Below, piece by piece: positions 25,735 to 35,251 of a stretch of 64,000 bases of DNA. The notes under the pieces were generated by a model. It was not told where the DNA came from, made no database searches, and was given only the letters and a program-made list of their open reading frames with translations. This stretch comes from an uncultured Psychroserpens sp. (GTDB taxonomy: Bacteria; Bacteroidota; Bacteroidia; Flavobacteriales; Flavobacteriaceae), in the NCBI GenBank assembly GCA_947489585.1, contig CANLEE010000004.1, forward strand, positions 233,235-297,234. The letters run 5' to 3'. Each line of letters opens with the position of its first letter. Within the stretch, counting starts at the first letter, position 1. The position numbers and the translations under genes are program-made.

Positions 25735-27672
25735 ATGCAGAATCAAAGTCGTGTAGTTATTGATGCAGTTTCACCTCAAATTAACTGCGGAGAATTTTTT
25801 ATAAAACGAATTATAAATGAGATTGTAAACGTTGATGCACATGTGCTTGTTGATGGACATGATGTGATCGCAGCATCGGTTTTGTTTAAACATGAAAACG
25901 AGCGCACTTGGAGTGAGTCTAGAATGCATGAAGTAGAGAATGATGAATGGAAAGCAGTTTTTACCGTTACGAAACAAGGGTTTTATTCATATAAGGTTCA
26001 AGGTTGGGTAGATTATGCGTTAAACTGGCAACATGGCATTGAGCGTAAGATAGATGATAACCAACATGTAAAGTCAGAACTTCTAGAAGGCATAGAGTTT
26101 TTAAAGCCATTGCTGAAAAAAGCAGCTAAAAAAGAAAAAGAATTCCTTCAAGCATGTATTGATAACTTCAAAGATGCAAGTAAATATGATGCAGCAGTTA
26201 TGGATGCAAAGAGTGAAGAATTGCATCATATTTTAATAAAATACCCAGAAAAACATCTTGCAAATGAAACTAAAACACTACAAGTGTATGTGGATAGAAA
26301 GAAAGCAAGATTTAGCACATGGTATGAATTTTTCCCACGTTCAGCCTCTCAAACTGAAGGTCAGCATGGAACGTTTAAAGACTGTGAACGATTGTTGCCC
26401 AGAGTTGCTAAGATGGGATTTGACACCTTATATTTCCCCCCTGTACATCCCATAGGAGAAGTGAACCGAAAAGGGAAAAATAATACGACCGAAGCTATGG
26501 AAGGTGATGTAGGTTCAGCTTGGGGAATTGGATCTAAGCATGGCGGACATAAAGATTTGCATCCTGAATTAGGAACTATTGAAAATTTTAAAAGCTTGAT
26601 ACAGAAGGCTAAAGACCTCAATATTGAAATCGCAATGGATTATGCCTTACAAGCAGCACCTGATCATCCATGGGTTGAATCTCACCCAGATTGGTTTAAA
26701 TGGCGTCCAGATGGAACCGTTCAGTATGCTGAAAATCCACCAAAAAAATATCAAGATATACTTCCAATTTATTGGGAAAGTAAAGACTATAAAAACCTTT
26801 GGAAAGAATGTTTAGAATCGATGTTATGTTGGATTGATTGTGGTATTAATGTGTTTCGTGTTGATAACCCACATACAAAGCCATATTATTTTTGGAATTG
26901 GCTTATTTCCGAAGTGAAACAAAAACATCCAGATGTGCTCTTTTTAGCAGAAGCTTTTACAAAACCTAAGGTTATGCAGCGTTTAGCTAAAGAAGGTTAC
27001 ACACAGTCTTATACGTATTTTACGTGGCGTGATAATAAACATGAACTCATCACGTATATGAATGAATTGACTCAAAGTGATTTGCGCGAATATATGCAAC
27101 CTAATTTCTGGCCTAACACGCCAGATATTAATCCGTTTCATTTACAAGGTGCCAATGAGTCTAAGTATCTACAGCGCTATGCACTAGCTGCAACATTAAG
27201 CTCTAGTATTGGAATCTACGGGCCAGTATTTGAGCAAATGATAAGTGATGCTATTCCTGGGAAAGAGGAATATTATATGTCTGAAAAATTTCAACTCAAG
27301 CATTATGATTGGGATCAAGAAAATAAATTGACATTATTAATTTCAAAAATTAATGCCATTCGCCATCAAAATGAAGCATTGCAACAAACTAATAATATTA
27401 AGTTTTGTCATATTGAAAATGACAATTTAATGGCGTTCTATAAATGGAATGATGATCGTACAAATGAATTATTAATCATTATTTGTTTGGATCAATACTA
27501 TTCGCAACAAGGTAGTGTTCAACTGCCATTGCATGACTTAGGAATTCATCACGGACAACAATTTAGAGTAGAAGATTTAATTACTGGTAGTAGTTATAAT
27601 TGGGATAATGAATGGAATTTTGTTGAGTTGCATCCAACACTTCCGTTTCATATATTTAAGATAAATAAATAG
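25735..27672 (+). CDS. glgE: Alpha-1,4-glucan:maltose-1-phosphate maltosyltransferase GlgE
   Basis: GH13_3 enzyme that transfers maltosyl units from maltose 1-phosphate to alpha-1,4-glucan. At 645 residues it has the usual GlgE length. The N-terminal part (about 1-190) is the beta-sandwich plus helical domain of GlgE. The barrel has FSTWYEFFPRS, FPPVHPIGEVNRKG, GSAWGIGS, the nucleophile D377 in FRVDNPHTKP and the acid/base E406 in FLAEAFTKP, with the 29-residue spacing known from characterised GlgE. Maltokinase follows after 1 bp and glgB next, forming an operon. Confidence 0.95.
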   Translation: MQNQSRVVIDAVSPQINCGEFFIKRIINEIVNVDAHVLVDGHDVIAASVLFKHENERTWSESRMHEVENDEWKAVFTVTKQGFYSYKVQGWVDYALNWQHGIERKIDDNQHVKSELLEGIEFLKPLLKKAAKKEKEFLQACIDNFKDASKYDAAVMDAKSEELHHILIKYPEKHLANETKTLQVYVDRKKARFSTWYEFFPRSASQTEGQHGTFKDCERLLPRVAKMGFDTLYFPPVHPIGEVNRKGKNNTTEAMEGDVGSAWGIGSKHGGHKDLHPELGTIENFKSLIQKAKDLNIEIAMDYALQAAPDHPWVESHPDWFKWRPDGTVQYAENPPKKYQDILPIYWESKDYKNLWKECLESMLCWIDCGINVFRVDNPHTKPYYFWNWLISEVKQKHPDVLFLAEAFTKPKVMQRLAKEGYTQSYTYFTWRDNKHELITYMNELTQSDLREYMQPNFWPNTPDINPFHLQGANESKYLQRYALAATLSSSIGIYGPVFEQMISDAIPGKEEYYMSEKFQLKHYDWDQENKLTLLISKINAIRHQNEALQQTNNIKFCHIENDNLMAFYKWNDDRTNELLIIICLDQYYSQQGSVQLPLHDLGIHHGQQFRVEDLITGSSYNWDNEWNFVELHPTLPFHIFKINK

Positions 27673-27673
27673 C

Positions 27674-29305
27674 ATGGCTAAAAAAACGACTATACCAACA
27701 GCTTTACAACCGCCATATAATTTTAATGACAAATGGGAAGAGCTTCTTGAAAATGAAGAATTTACTAAGGTGTTTTTATCTGAAGTACTAGAGGCGTATA
27801 TTATAAAGCAGCGATGGTATGGAGGAAAAGCAAGTCAACTTAAGTATATAGAACTTGCAGAATATTTTAGAATTCAACAGCATGAAGAGGTATATTATGG
27901 TTTGATACTTGAAGTTAATTTTACCGAAGCCTTTTACCAACACTATTTCTTACCGATTGCTTTTGTATCTGATGATAATTTTGCTCAAGATGACCGTATT
28001 TTACCAATTAGCATTCAAAATCAAGAAGGTTTTATTATTGATGCCATCAATCTTGAAGCGTTTAGAAAAGTCGTTTTTGAGCGTATTCTAACAGCATTAC
28101 CAAAAGATAAAACGCGTGTGCGTTATCATAAAAGCGAGTTATTTAAAAATTGCCAATACGAATCGTCTCGTTATATGGGAATGGAGCAAAGTAATACTTC
28201 AATTGTTTACAATGAAAAATATGTATTGAAGTTTTTTAGACGCATTTATGCCGATCGTAATCCAGATTATGAGATGAGTCGATTTTTATCTGAAAAGAAA
28301 GACTTTAAGAACACACCAGCTTACTTGGGAAGTATACAAATTAAAGATCAAGAAAACACGAACATTACTATTGGATTAATGCAAGAAATGGTAGAGAATC
28401 AAGGTGATGCTTGGGAGTATATGCTTGCTGAGTTTCACAAGGTATTTTCTAATTTAGAATACAAGAAGATAAATATATCAAAGCTACCCAAAACCGAAGA
28501 GTTTGGTCGATTACAAATTACTGATGTGCCACCAGAAATTATTGATTGGGTAGGTTTAAATGTATTCAATAAAATTCAAAAACTGGCACAACGCACGGCA
28601 GAAATGCATATCGCTTTAGGAAGTGAATTTGAAGACACATCCTTTACACCAACACATTTTAATGGCGATTATACCGTATGGTTAAAGAATAGATTGCTTT
28701 ATCAATTTCAAAACCGATTAAATACCATTGAAAACAGCTTGCATAAACTTGATGGATTAGCTTTAGACTTAGCTAATGAGTTTCTTGATAAAAAGAATGA
28801 TATCAGGAAACGTTTTGTCAATTTTGATTGGACAAAATTAAAAGGTGAACGTATTCGTGTTCATGGTGATTATCACTTAGGACAAGTGCTTGTTAAGGAC
28901 GATGATTTTTATATATTAGATTTTGAAGGCGAGCCAGAAAGTACCATTCGCGATCGTAAAGTAAAACAGCCTCCATTAAAAGATGTTGCTGGTTTATTTA
29001 GGTCATTTCACTATGCTATTTATGCAACAATTTTCAATAATATAGAATTATACAAGCAGGAGCAATACAATCTTTTTGAAGCAGGAGAGGTGTTGTATCA
29101 ATATTTAAAAGGTGTTTTTTTAGGGACTTATATTATTAAAATACAAGAAGCAAACTTAAATATAGGTTACCATCAAGAGCGTATTTTTTTACTGAAATAC
29201 GCAATGCTTGAAAAAGCAGTATATGAATTAGGCTACGAACTAAATTCCCGTCCGCGTTGGGCAGTGATCCCGTTAAAAGGAATTTCAAATATAATTAATA
29301 ACTAA
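27674..29305 (+). CDS. mak: Maltokinase (Mak/Pep2-like)
   Basis: ATP-dependent kinase that makes maltose 1-phosphate, the GlgE donor. A 543-residue protein with the N-terminal cap signature KQRWYGGKAS (about 45-55), a kinase-like core with NTSIVYNEKYVLKFFRR, and the catalytic motif HGDYHLGQV (H397, D399) followed by the metal-binding DFEGEP. It lies 1 bp after glgE and 3 bp before glgB. Unlike many operons of this pathway, no trehalose synthase is fused to it or next to it. Confidence 0.88.
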   Translation: MAKKTTIPTALQPPYNFNDKWEELLENEEFTKVFLSEVLEAYIIKQRWYGGKASQLKYIELAEYFRIQQHEEVYYGLILEVNFTEAFYQHYFLPIAFVSDDNFAQDDRILPISIQNQEGFIIDAINLEAFRKVVFERILTALPKDKTRVRYHKSELFKNCQYESSRYMGMEQSNTSIVYNEKYVLKFFRRIYADRNPDYEMSRFLSEKKDFKNTPAYLGSIQIKDQENTNITIGLMQEMVENQGDAWEYMLAEFHKVFSNLEYKKINISKLPKTEEFGRLQITDVPPEIIDWVGLNVFNKIQKLAQRTAEMHIALGSEFEDTSFTPTHFNGDYTVWLKNRLLYQFQNRLNTIENSLHKLDGLALDLANEFLDKKNDIRKRFVNFDWTKLKGERIRVHGDYHLGQVLVKDDDFYILDFEGEPESTIRDRKVKQPPLKDVAGLFRSFHYAIYATIFNNIELYKQEQYNLFEAGEVLYQYLKGVFLGTYIIKIQEANLNIGYHQERIFLLKYAMLEKAVYELGYELNSRPRWAVIPLKGISNIINN

Positions 29306-29308
29306 TTT

Positions 29309-31219
29309 ATGGCAGAAGTAATTGTACATAGTCTTTTCTCTGATTTTGATATTGAGCTTTTCAAGTCAGGAAAGCATTATAAGTTGTATGAGAAAATGGG
29401 GCCTCACATCATGACATTGAATGGTGTTGAAGGTACTTATTTTGCTGTTTGGGCACCAAGTGCTAAAATGGTTTCAGTGATTGGAGATTTTAACTATTGG
29501 GTAGAAGGTGAACACAAGTTAAATGTACGTTGGGATGAAAGCGGAATCTGGGAAGGTTTTATTCCTGGTGCAGGAAAAGGAAGCATATATAAGTACAAAA
29601 TACAAAGTCATAATAATGATATAAAAACTGAAAAAGCAGATCCATACGCACGCCGTTGTGAGCATCCTCCAAAAACAGCTTCTATTGTTTGGGATGACCC
29701 GTATAAGTGGAAAGACAGCAAATGGATGAAAAAACGCAAAACGTATAATGCGTTGAATGCGCCATATTCTGTTTATGAGGTTCATTTGGGATCTTGGAAA
29801 CGGAAGTTAGAAGACAATGAATTTTTGTCTTATGAAGAATTAGCAGAAGATTTAGTGAGTTATGTTAAGGATATGAACTTCACACATGTAGAGTTGATGC
29901 CAGTTATGGAATTCCCCTATGACCCAAGTTGGGGTTATCAATTAACAGGCTATTTTGCACCAACATCACGATTTGGATACCCTGAAGAATTTAAACTATT
30001 GGTTGATAAACTACATCAAAACGATATTGGAATTATTCTTGACTGGGTACCATCACATTTTCCTGAAGATGCTCATGGTCTTGGGTTCTTTGATGGTACG
30101 TGTTTGTACGAACATCCAGACAAACGTAAAGGGTATCATCCAGATTGGAAAAGTCTTATTTTTAACTATGGTAGAAACGAGGTTAAGTCTTTCTTGATTA
30201 GTAATGCAATCTTTTGGTTAGATCAGTATCATGCAGATGGATTGCGAGTTGATGCTGTAGCATCGATGTTGTTTTTAGATTATAGTCGAGAAGAAGGAGA
30301 GTGGGAACCAAATATGTACGGAGGACGAGAAAACTTAGAGGTAATGTCATTTCTTAGAGAAATGAATGAAGCTGTTTATGGGATGTTTCCAGATGTACAA
30401 ACTATTGCCGAAGAATCAACATCTTTCCCACTGGTTTCTAAGCCAACATTTTTAGGTGGCTTAGGTTTTGGAATGAAATGGATGATGGGTTGGATGCATG
30501 ATAGCCTGCAATATTTTGCAAAAGAACCCATTTATAGAAAGCATCATCAAAATGATTTAACCTTCTCAATGACTTATGCGTTTACTGAAAACTTCATGTT
30601 ACCGTTAAGTCATGATGAAGTAGTATATGGGAAGCATTCCATTTTGGGCAGAATGCCAGGTGATGAGTGGCAACGTTTTGCAAATTTACGCTTGCTATAT
30701 AGCTATATGTTTACGCATCCAGGAACCAACTTATTGTTTCAAGGGTGTGAGTTTGGCCAAAGCGAAGAATGGAATTTTCAACAGAGTTTAGATTGGCATT
30801 TATTAGATTATGCGCCACATAAAGGTGTTCAGCAATTATTAAAAGATTTAAATGCGTTTTATAAATCTGAACCTGCCTTATATGAAAAACAATTTTCTGC
30901 TGAAGGTTTTGAATGGATAGATTATAACGATGCCGAAAATTCTGTTCTGGTTTATATCAGAAAAGGCGAAAAGCAAAAAGACGATATCATTATAGCATGT
31001 AATATGACACCAATGGCTAGAGAATCGTATCGTATTGGTCTTCCAAAGAAAGGAAAACTTAAAGAGGTATTCAATAGTGATAAGACTAAATATTTTGGAA
31101 GTGGAGACTTCAATAATAAGCAACTGATTTCACAAAAGATAGCTTGGCAATTTAGAGATGATTCTGTAGAAATTACAATTCCGCCTTTAGGTATGGTAGC
31201 TTTTCGGTATGCAAAGTAA
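29309..31219 (+). CDS. glgB: 1,4-alpha-glucan branching enzyme
   Basis: GH13 enzyme that makes alpha-1,6 branches. A 636-residue protein with an N-terminal CBM48-like domain (about 20-115: GTYFAVWAPSAKMVSVIGDFNYW). The catalytic barrel has ELMPVMEFPYDPSWGYQ, nucleophile D315 in GLRVDAVASMLFLDYSR and acid/base E368 in IAEESTSFP. LPLSHDEVVYGK completes the set, and a C-terminal beta domain follows. It is the third gene of the glgE-mak-glgB operon. Confidence 0.96.
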   Translation: MAEVIVHSLFSDFDIELFKSGKHYKLYEKMGPHIMTLNGVEGTYFAVWAPSAKMVSVIGDFNYWVEGEHKLNVRWDESGIWEGFIPGAGKGSIYKYKIQSHNNDIKTEKADPYARRCEHPPKTASIVWDDPYKWKDSKWMKKRKTYNALNAPYSVYEVHLGSWKRKLEDNEFLSYEELAEDLVSYVKDMNFTHVELMPVMEFPYDPSWGYQLTGYFAPTSRFGYPEEFKLLVDKLHQNDIGIILDWVPSHFPEDAHGLGFFDGTCLYEHPDKRKGYHPDWKSLIFNYGRNEVKSFLISNAIFWLDQYHADGLRVDAVASMLFLDYSREEGEWEPNMYGGRENLEVMSFLREMNEAVYGMFPDVQTIAEESTSFPLVSKPTFLGGLGFGMKWMMGWMHDSLQYFAKEPIYRKHHQNDLTFSMTYAFTENFMLPLSHDEVVYGKHSILGRMPGDEWQRFANLRLLYSYMFTHPGTNLLFQGCEFGQSEEWNFQQSLDWHLLDYAPHKGVQQLLKDLNAFYKSEPALYEKQFSAEGFEWIDYNDAENSVLVYIRKGEKQKDDIIIACNMTPMARESYRIGLPKKGKLKEVFNSDKTKYFGSGDFNNKQLISQKIAWQFRDDSVEITIPPLGMVAFRYAK

Positions 31220-31298
31220 ATAGAGTTTTCATGCACCATACAAGTCTTATTATAAATAGTTACTCAGTTTCCATATCTTAGTAACCCAATACGATGTT

Positions 31299-31706
31299 AT
31301 GTCCAACATAAAAAATGAGGCTTTATTAAAATACGGTATTCCTAGCCTTGCTATAATTACTATTGTTATGCAACTTTTTTTTGTGCATACGAAAAACCTC
31401 AATAAATGGAAAGGTGGTGGTTATGGGATGTACAGCGAAATTCACTATTACTATAACCAAATATATATACCAGGTATCTCTGTCGATTCTTTAGTGAAAA
31501 ACGATGCAGACATGAAAGCCACTCTTGGCTATTTAATGTTAATGCCTAATGAAGATAGCCTAAAGAAGGCTGCTGAACTTGTTCTGCAAACAACAGAAAA
31601 AGATAGCATTCACATACAAATTTGGAAACCAACTGTCGATTCAAAAAATGGTGTGTATTCTAGAGCATTAATCGATGAAATTTATTTAAAAAATTCAGAC
31701 CTATGA
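31299..31706 (+). CDS. Membrane-anchored small protein of a two-gene module
   Basis: A 135-residue protein with one membrane segment (about 12-28) and a soluble part that begins with HTKNLNKWKGGGYGMYSEI. The WKGGGYGMYS motif is striking and resembles, from memory, small proteins paired with HTTM/DoxX-like membrane proteins, but I cannot name a family. Its stop overlaps the start of the next gene (ATGA), so they form a pair. The pair lies between glgB and the GH31 gene. Confidence 0.6.
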   Translation: MSNIKNEALLKYGIPSLAIITIVMQLFFVHTKNLNKWKGGGYGMYSEIHYYYNQIYIPGISVDSLVKNDADMKATLGYLMLMPNEDSLKKAAELVLQTTEKDSIHIQIWKPTVDSKNGVYSRALIDEIYLKNSDL

Positions 31707-32557
31707 GATATTGGTCAGATATAAAAAACACATTAAATGATAACATTGAGGTCGCTACTCATTTATTGCTCTTAATGCTTGGAGCCTATGTCTTCATTAT
31801 GGCTGAGAATGAGCGTCTTTTGAAAATCCCCATACTTTTTACTGGGCTGTTAATCTGGTTTTTAACTTGTAAAAAAATAAAACATCCTATCATTTGGATT
31901 ACTTTTTTCGTGCTTCTTTTTATAGATATTTGCTATTCCTATTTTTGGGTGGCAAATCATCATTTTATGTTAATGTTTATGGTGCTTGCGATCATCTTTT
32001 TTAACTATCATAAACGTCATGAAGTTCTTTTAAAAAATGTGCAGATTCTTTTGTTTATTGTGGTGATAACTTCGGTTTTTCAAAAATTGATGTCAACTCA
32101 GTTTATGAATGGTAACTTCTATTATTATATGATGAATAGAGGTTCTATTTTTGGTGTTTTTTTTAATTTTTTGCCTGAAAACTTAGAGCTGATAAAAAGT
32201 AATTCTGAAAGTATTTCGGTGTTACATGACACAAATCCTAATAATGCAGAAAGTATCCTATTGAAAGATGTTTTCTCCAATCTTGGCTTGATTAGTTTAA
32301 TCTTTGCTTGGACTACAGTTGTAGTTGAATTCATAGTGGCTATTACCATATTATGGAAGCCTAGAAGCAACGGGACACATTTGTTTTTAACGATGATGAT
32401 TCTTGGTATACTTTGTACTAGACTCGAAACAGGTTTTATGGCATTACTCGCTATCTGTGGTATTTTTTTGTGTAGCAACTTCAAATTAAAATTATTGTAT
32501 ATTATTATTGTTATAGGTTGCATTGCATTAATGGTAACTAAGCTTGGTTATCATTAG
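31703..32557 (+). CDS. Polytopic membrane protein, second of a two-gene module
   Basis: A 284-residue protein with about eight hydrophobic segments and few charged loops, ending in a membrane helix. The N-terminal part (EVATHLLLLMLGAYVF) and the loop with DTNPNNAESILLKDVFSN (about 174-195) are not motifs I recognise. It could be distantly related to HTTM-type integral membrane proteins. It is translationally coupled to the small anchored protein before it. No catalytic motif identified. Confidence 0.6.
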   Translation: MRYWSDIKNTLNDNIEVATHLLLLMLGAYVFIMAENERLLKIPILFTGLLIWFLTCKKIKHPIIWITFFVLLFIDICYSYFWVANHHFMLMFMVLAIIFFNYHKRHEVLLKNVQILLFIVVITSVFQKLMSTQFMNGNFYYYMMNRGSIFGVFFNFLPENLELIKSNSESISVLHDTNPNNAESILLKDVFSNLGLISLIFAWTTVVVEFIVAITILWKPRSNGTHLFLTMMILGILCTRLETGFMALLAICGIFLCSNFKLKLLYIIIVIGCIALMVTKLGYH

Positions 32558-32643
32558 TGTTTAGAAACAGTTTGGCTTGTAAATACATCTAATTTTTAGC
32601 AAAAAACAGATTGCTTTTTTTTGATTTTCATAATTATAATTAT

Positions 32644-32656
32644 CGAAATCGTTGTA
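32644..32656. promoter_or_regulatory. LacI-operator-like motif upstream of the GH31 gene
   Basis: CGAAATCGTTGTA, 94 bp before the GH31 start. It matches the motif before glgE in 11 of 13 positions with the same central CG and the same CGTTGTA right half, which suggests shared control by a maltose-type LacI-family regulator. Tentative. Confidence 0.4.
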
Positions 32657-32749
32657 GTTAATAATTCCTTGTAAATACTGGTTGTATTCTTTTTTTTCGT
32701 CCTTATTTTTCCGTTTTTTTACATACATTTTTCAAAAGAATATAGTTAG

Positions 32750-35155
32750 ATGATTGTAAATACAGATTTAGAACATAAAGGGAATTTATTTCCATCCAAA
32801 ATAATAGACTTTAAAAAAGATGTTGACACATTGTATTTCACTGCTCAAAATGATGTGATTTTACAGTTAACTGTTGTAAGGGATAGTGTATTGCGTTTTA
32901 GGTATACAACTACCGGAACATTCGATAATGATTTTTCCTATGCCATTACTAAATATGCTAGTAGAGGGTATAATAAACTAGAGATTGAAGATTTAAAAGC
33001 ACATTATAAAATCACGACCTCTAAATTGATTTGTCATATCAATAAAGATAATTTACGAGTTCAATTATTTGACGCAACTGATGGGTTAGCAATTAATCAA
33101 GATGAGATAGGTTTTCATTGGGAAGAAAGTTATGAGTATGGTGGAAACATTGTTAAGATGAGTAAAATTTCTAACGATGGTGAAAGTTATTTTGGATTAG
33201 GAGATAAACCTAACCACCTAAATTTAAAAGGAAAGCGTTATGAAAATTGGGTGACTGATTCATATGCTTACGGAAAAGACACCGATCCAATTTATAAGGC
33301 AATTCCATTTTATACAGGTTTGCATCATGACAGGGCCTATGGTATCTTTTTTGACAATTCATTTCGCTCGTATTTTGATTTTGCTCAAGAACGTAGAAAT
33401 GTAACAAGTTTCTGGGCGCAAGGTGGTGAAATGAATTACTATTTTATTTATGGTCCAAAAATGACTGAAGTTGTTGAGAGCTATACAGATTTAACAGGTA
33501 AACCACATGTATTACCTCCACTTTGGGCATTAGGTTTTCATCAATGCAAATGGAGTTATTACCCAGAAAGTAAAGTCAAAGAAATTACAGCAAAGTTTAG
33601 AGAACTTCAAATCCCTTGTGATGCCATATATCTTGATATTGATTATATGGATGGTTTTCGTTGTTTTACTTGGAACAAAGATTACTTTCCAGACCCAAAG
33701 CGAATGGTCAAAGAATTACTAGATGATGGATTTAAAACTGTAGCTATAATTGATCCAGGAATTAAAATAGATAAGGAATATTCAGTGTTTAAAGAAGCGC
33801 TAGAGAACGACTATTTCTGCAAGCGAGCTGATGGACCTTATATGAAAGGTAAAGTATGGCCTGGTGAGTGTTATTTTCCAGATTTTACAAAACCAGAAGT
33901 AAGAGATTGGTGGTCTGGATTATTCAAAGAGCTTATTGAAGACATTGGGGTCAAAGGTGTTTGGAATGATATGAATGAACCTGCAGTGATGGAAGTTCCA
34001 AATAAAACATTCCCTAATGATGTTCGACATGATTATGATGGTAACCCTTGTAGTCATAGAAAAGCACATAATATTTATGGAATGCAAATGGCAAGAGCGA
34101 CGTATCAAGGTTTGAAAAAGTTCTCATATCCTAAACGACCATTTGTGATTACACGTTCAGCATATTCAGGAACACAACGTTATACATCAACTTGGACAGG
34201 TGACAATGTGGCGACTTGGGAACACTTATGGATTGCCAATGTACAAGCACAGCGTATGGCCATGTCTGGGTTTAGTTTTGCTGGGAGTGATATTGGTGGT
34301 TTTGCAGAGCAACCTCAAGGAGAGTTGTTTACACGTTGGATTCAGTTAGGAATATTCCATCCATTTTTTAGAGTACATTCTTCAGGAGATCATGGAGATC
34401 AAGAACCTTGGGCTTTTGATAGTGATGTTACCGATATCGTACGTAAGTTTATTGAAATTCGTTATGAATTGCTACCTTATTTATACACAGCATTTTGGCA
34501 CTACGTCGAAAATGGAACACCATTGCTAAAGTCTTTAGTGCTTTATGATCAAGAAGATGTCCACACACATTATAGAACAGATGAGTTTGTCTTCGGAAAT
34601 CAAATTTTAGCATGCCCAGTAATTGAAGCGAATGCTAAAGGACGTCGTATGTATATACCTAGAGGAAATTGGTTTAACTTTTGGTCAGACGAGGTTATAA
34701 AAGGAGGAAAAGAAATGTGGGTCGACGCAGATATTGATAGCATGCCAATTTTTGTAAAAGAAGGCGCTATAATTCCAAAGTACCCAAAACAACAATACGT
34801 TGGAGAGAAGAAAATTGAATCTGTTATTTTAGATGTCTATTTTAAAGAAGGAAAGGAACGTTCTCAATTATTTGATGATGCACACGATGGTTATGATTAT
34901 ACAAAAGGGCGTTATAGCTATCGTACCTTTAAATTGTTAGGTAAATCTAATGAGTTAATTATCCAGCAACATAAAGAAGGAAAATTTGATGCTCAGTATA
35001 AAACCTTTGAACTAAAAATTCATGGATTGCCTTTTGAAATTAAAGAGATTCAATTAGATAATGTGATTATACCTTTAGATCATATAAAAACAAATGGTGT
35101 CTCAATAATGGCTATAGATAAAGAATTTACTGAGTTGCATTTGATCGGAAAATAA
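32750..35155 (+). CDS. GH31 alpha-glucosidase
   Basis: An 801-residue glycoside hydrolase that removes alpha-linked glucose from oligosaccharides. The N-terminal beta-sandwich (about 1-250) leads into the barrel with LWALGFHQCKWSYYPE, DIDYMDGFRCFTW, nucleophile D407 in GVWNDMNEPAVM, acid/base D485 in STWTGDNVATW, and FSFAGSDIGGF. C-terminal beta domains follow. No signal peptide is visible, so it probably acts in the cytoplasm on maltodextrins. Bond specificity (1,4 or 1,6) cannot be told from sequence. Confidence 0.92.
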   Translation: MIVNTDLEHKGNLFPSKIIDFKKDVDTLYFTAQNDVILQLTVVRDSVLRFRYTTTGTFDNDFSYAITKYASRGYNKLEIEDLKAHYKITTSKLICHINKDNLRVQLFDATDGLAINQDEIGFHWEESYEYGGNIVKMSKISNDGESYFGLGDKPNHLNLKGKRYENWVTDSYAYGKDTDPIYKAIPFYTGLHHDRAYGIFFDNSFRSYFDFAQERRNVTSFWAQGGEMNYYFIYGPKMTEVVESYTDLTGKPHVLPPLWALGFHQCKWSYYPESKVKEITAKFRELQIPCDAIYLDIDYMDGFRCFTWNKDYFPDPKRMVKELLDDGFKTVAIIDPGIKIDKEYSVFKEALENDYFCKRADGPYMKGKVWPGECYFPDFTKPEVRDWWSGLFKELIEDIGVKGVWNDMNEPAVMEVPNKTFPNDVRHDYDGNPCSHRKAHNIYGMQMARATYQGLKKFSYPKRPFVITRSAYSGTQRYTSTWTGDNVATWEHLWIANVQAQRMAMSGFSFAGSDIGGFAEQPQGELFTRWIQLGIFHPFFRVHSSGDHGDQEPWAFDSDVTDIVRKFIEIRYELLPYLYTAFWHYVENGTPLLKSLVLYDQEDVHTHYRTDEFVFGNQILACPVIEANAKGRRMYIPRGNWFNFWSDEVIKGGKEMWVDADIDSMPIFVKEGAIIPKYPKQQYVGEKKIESVILDVYFKEGKERSQLFDDAHDGYDYTKGRYSYRTFKLLGKSNELIIQQHKEGKFDAQYKTFELKIHGLPFEIKEIQLDNVIIPLDHIKTNGVSIMAIDKEFTELHLIGK

Positions 35156-35251
35156 TTTTCTTTCGCTTTAATGTGACGAAATAATACTATTTTGTGTCAA
35201 ATTTATAAAGATTCATTTTGTAAATTTAGCTTACACAAAAAACTATTAACT

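Noticed and set aside
31299..32557. Toxin-antitoxin or defence pair
   Set aside because: The coupled small/large gene layout suggested it, but both proteins are membrane proteins without toxin, nuclease or NTPase motifs.
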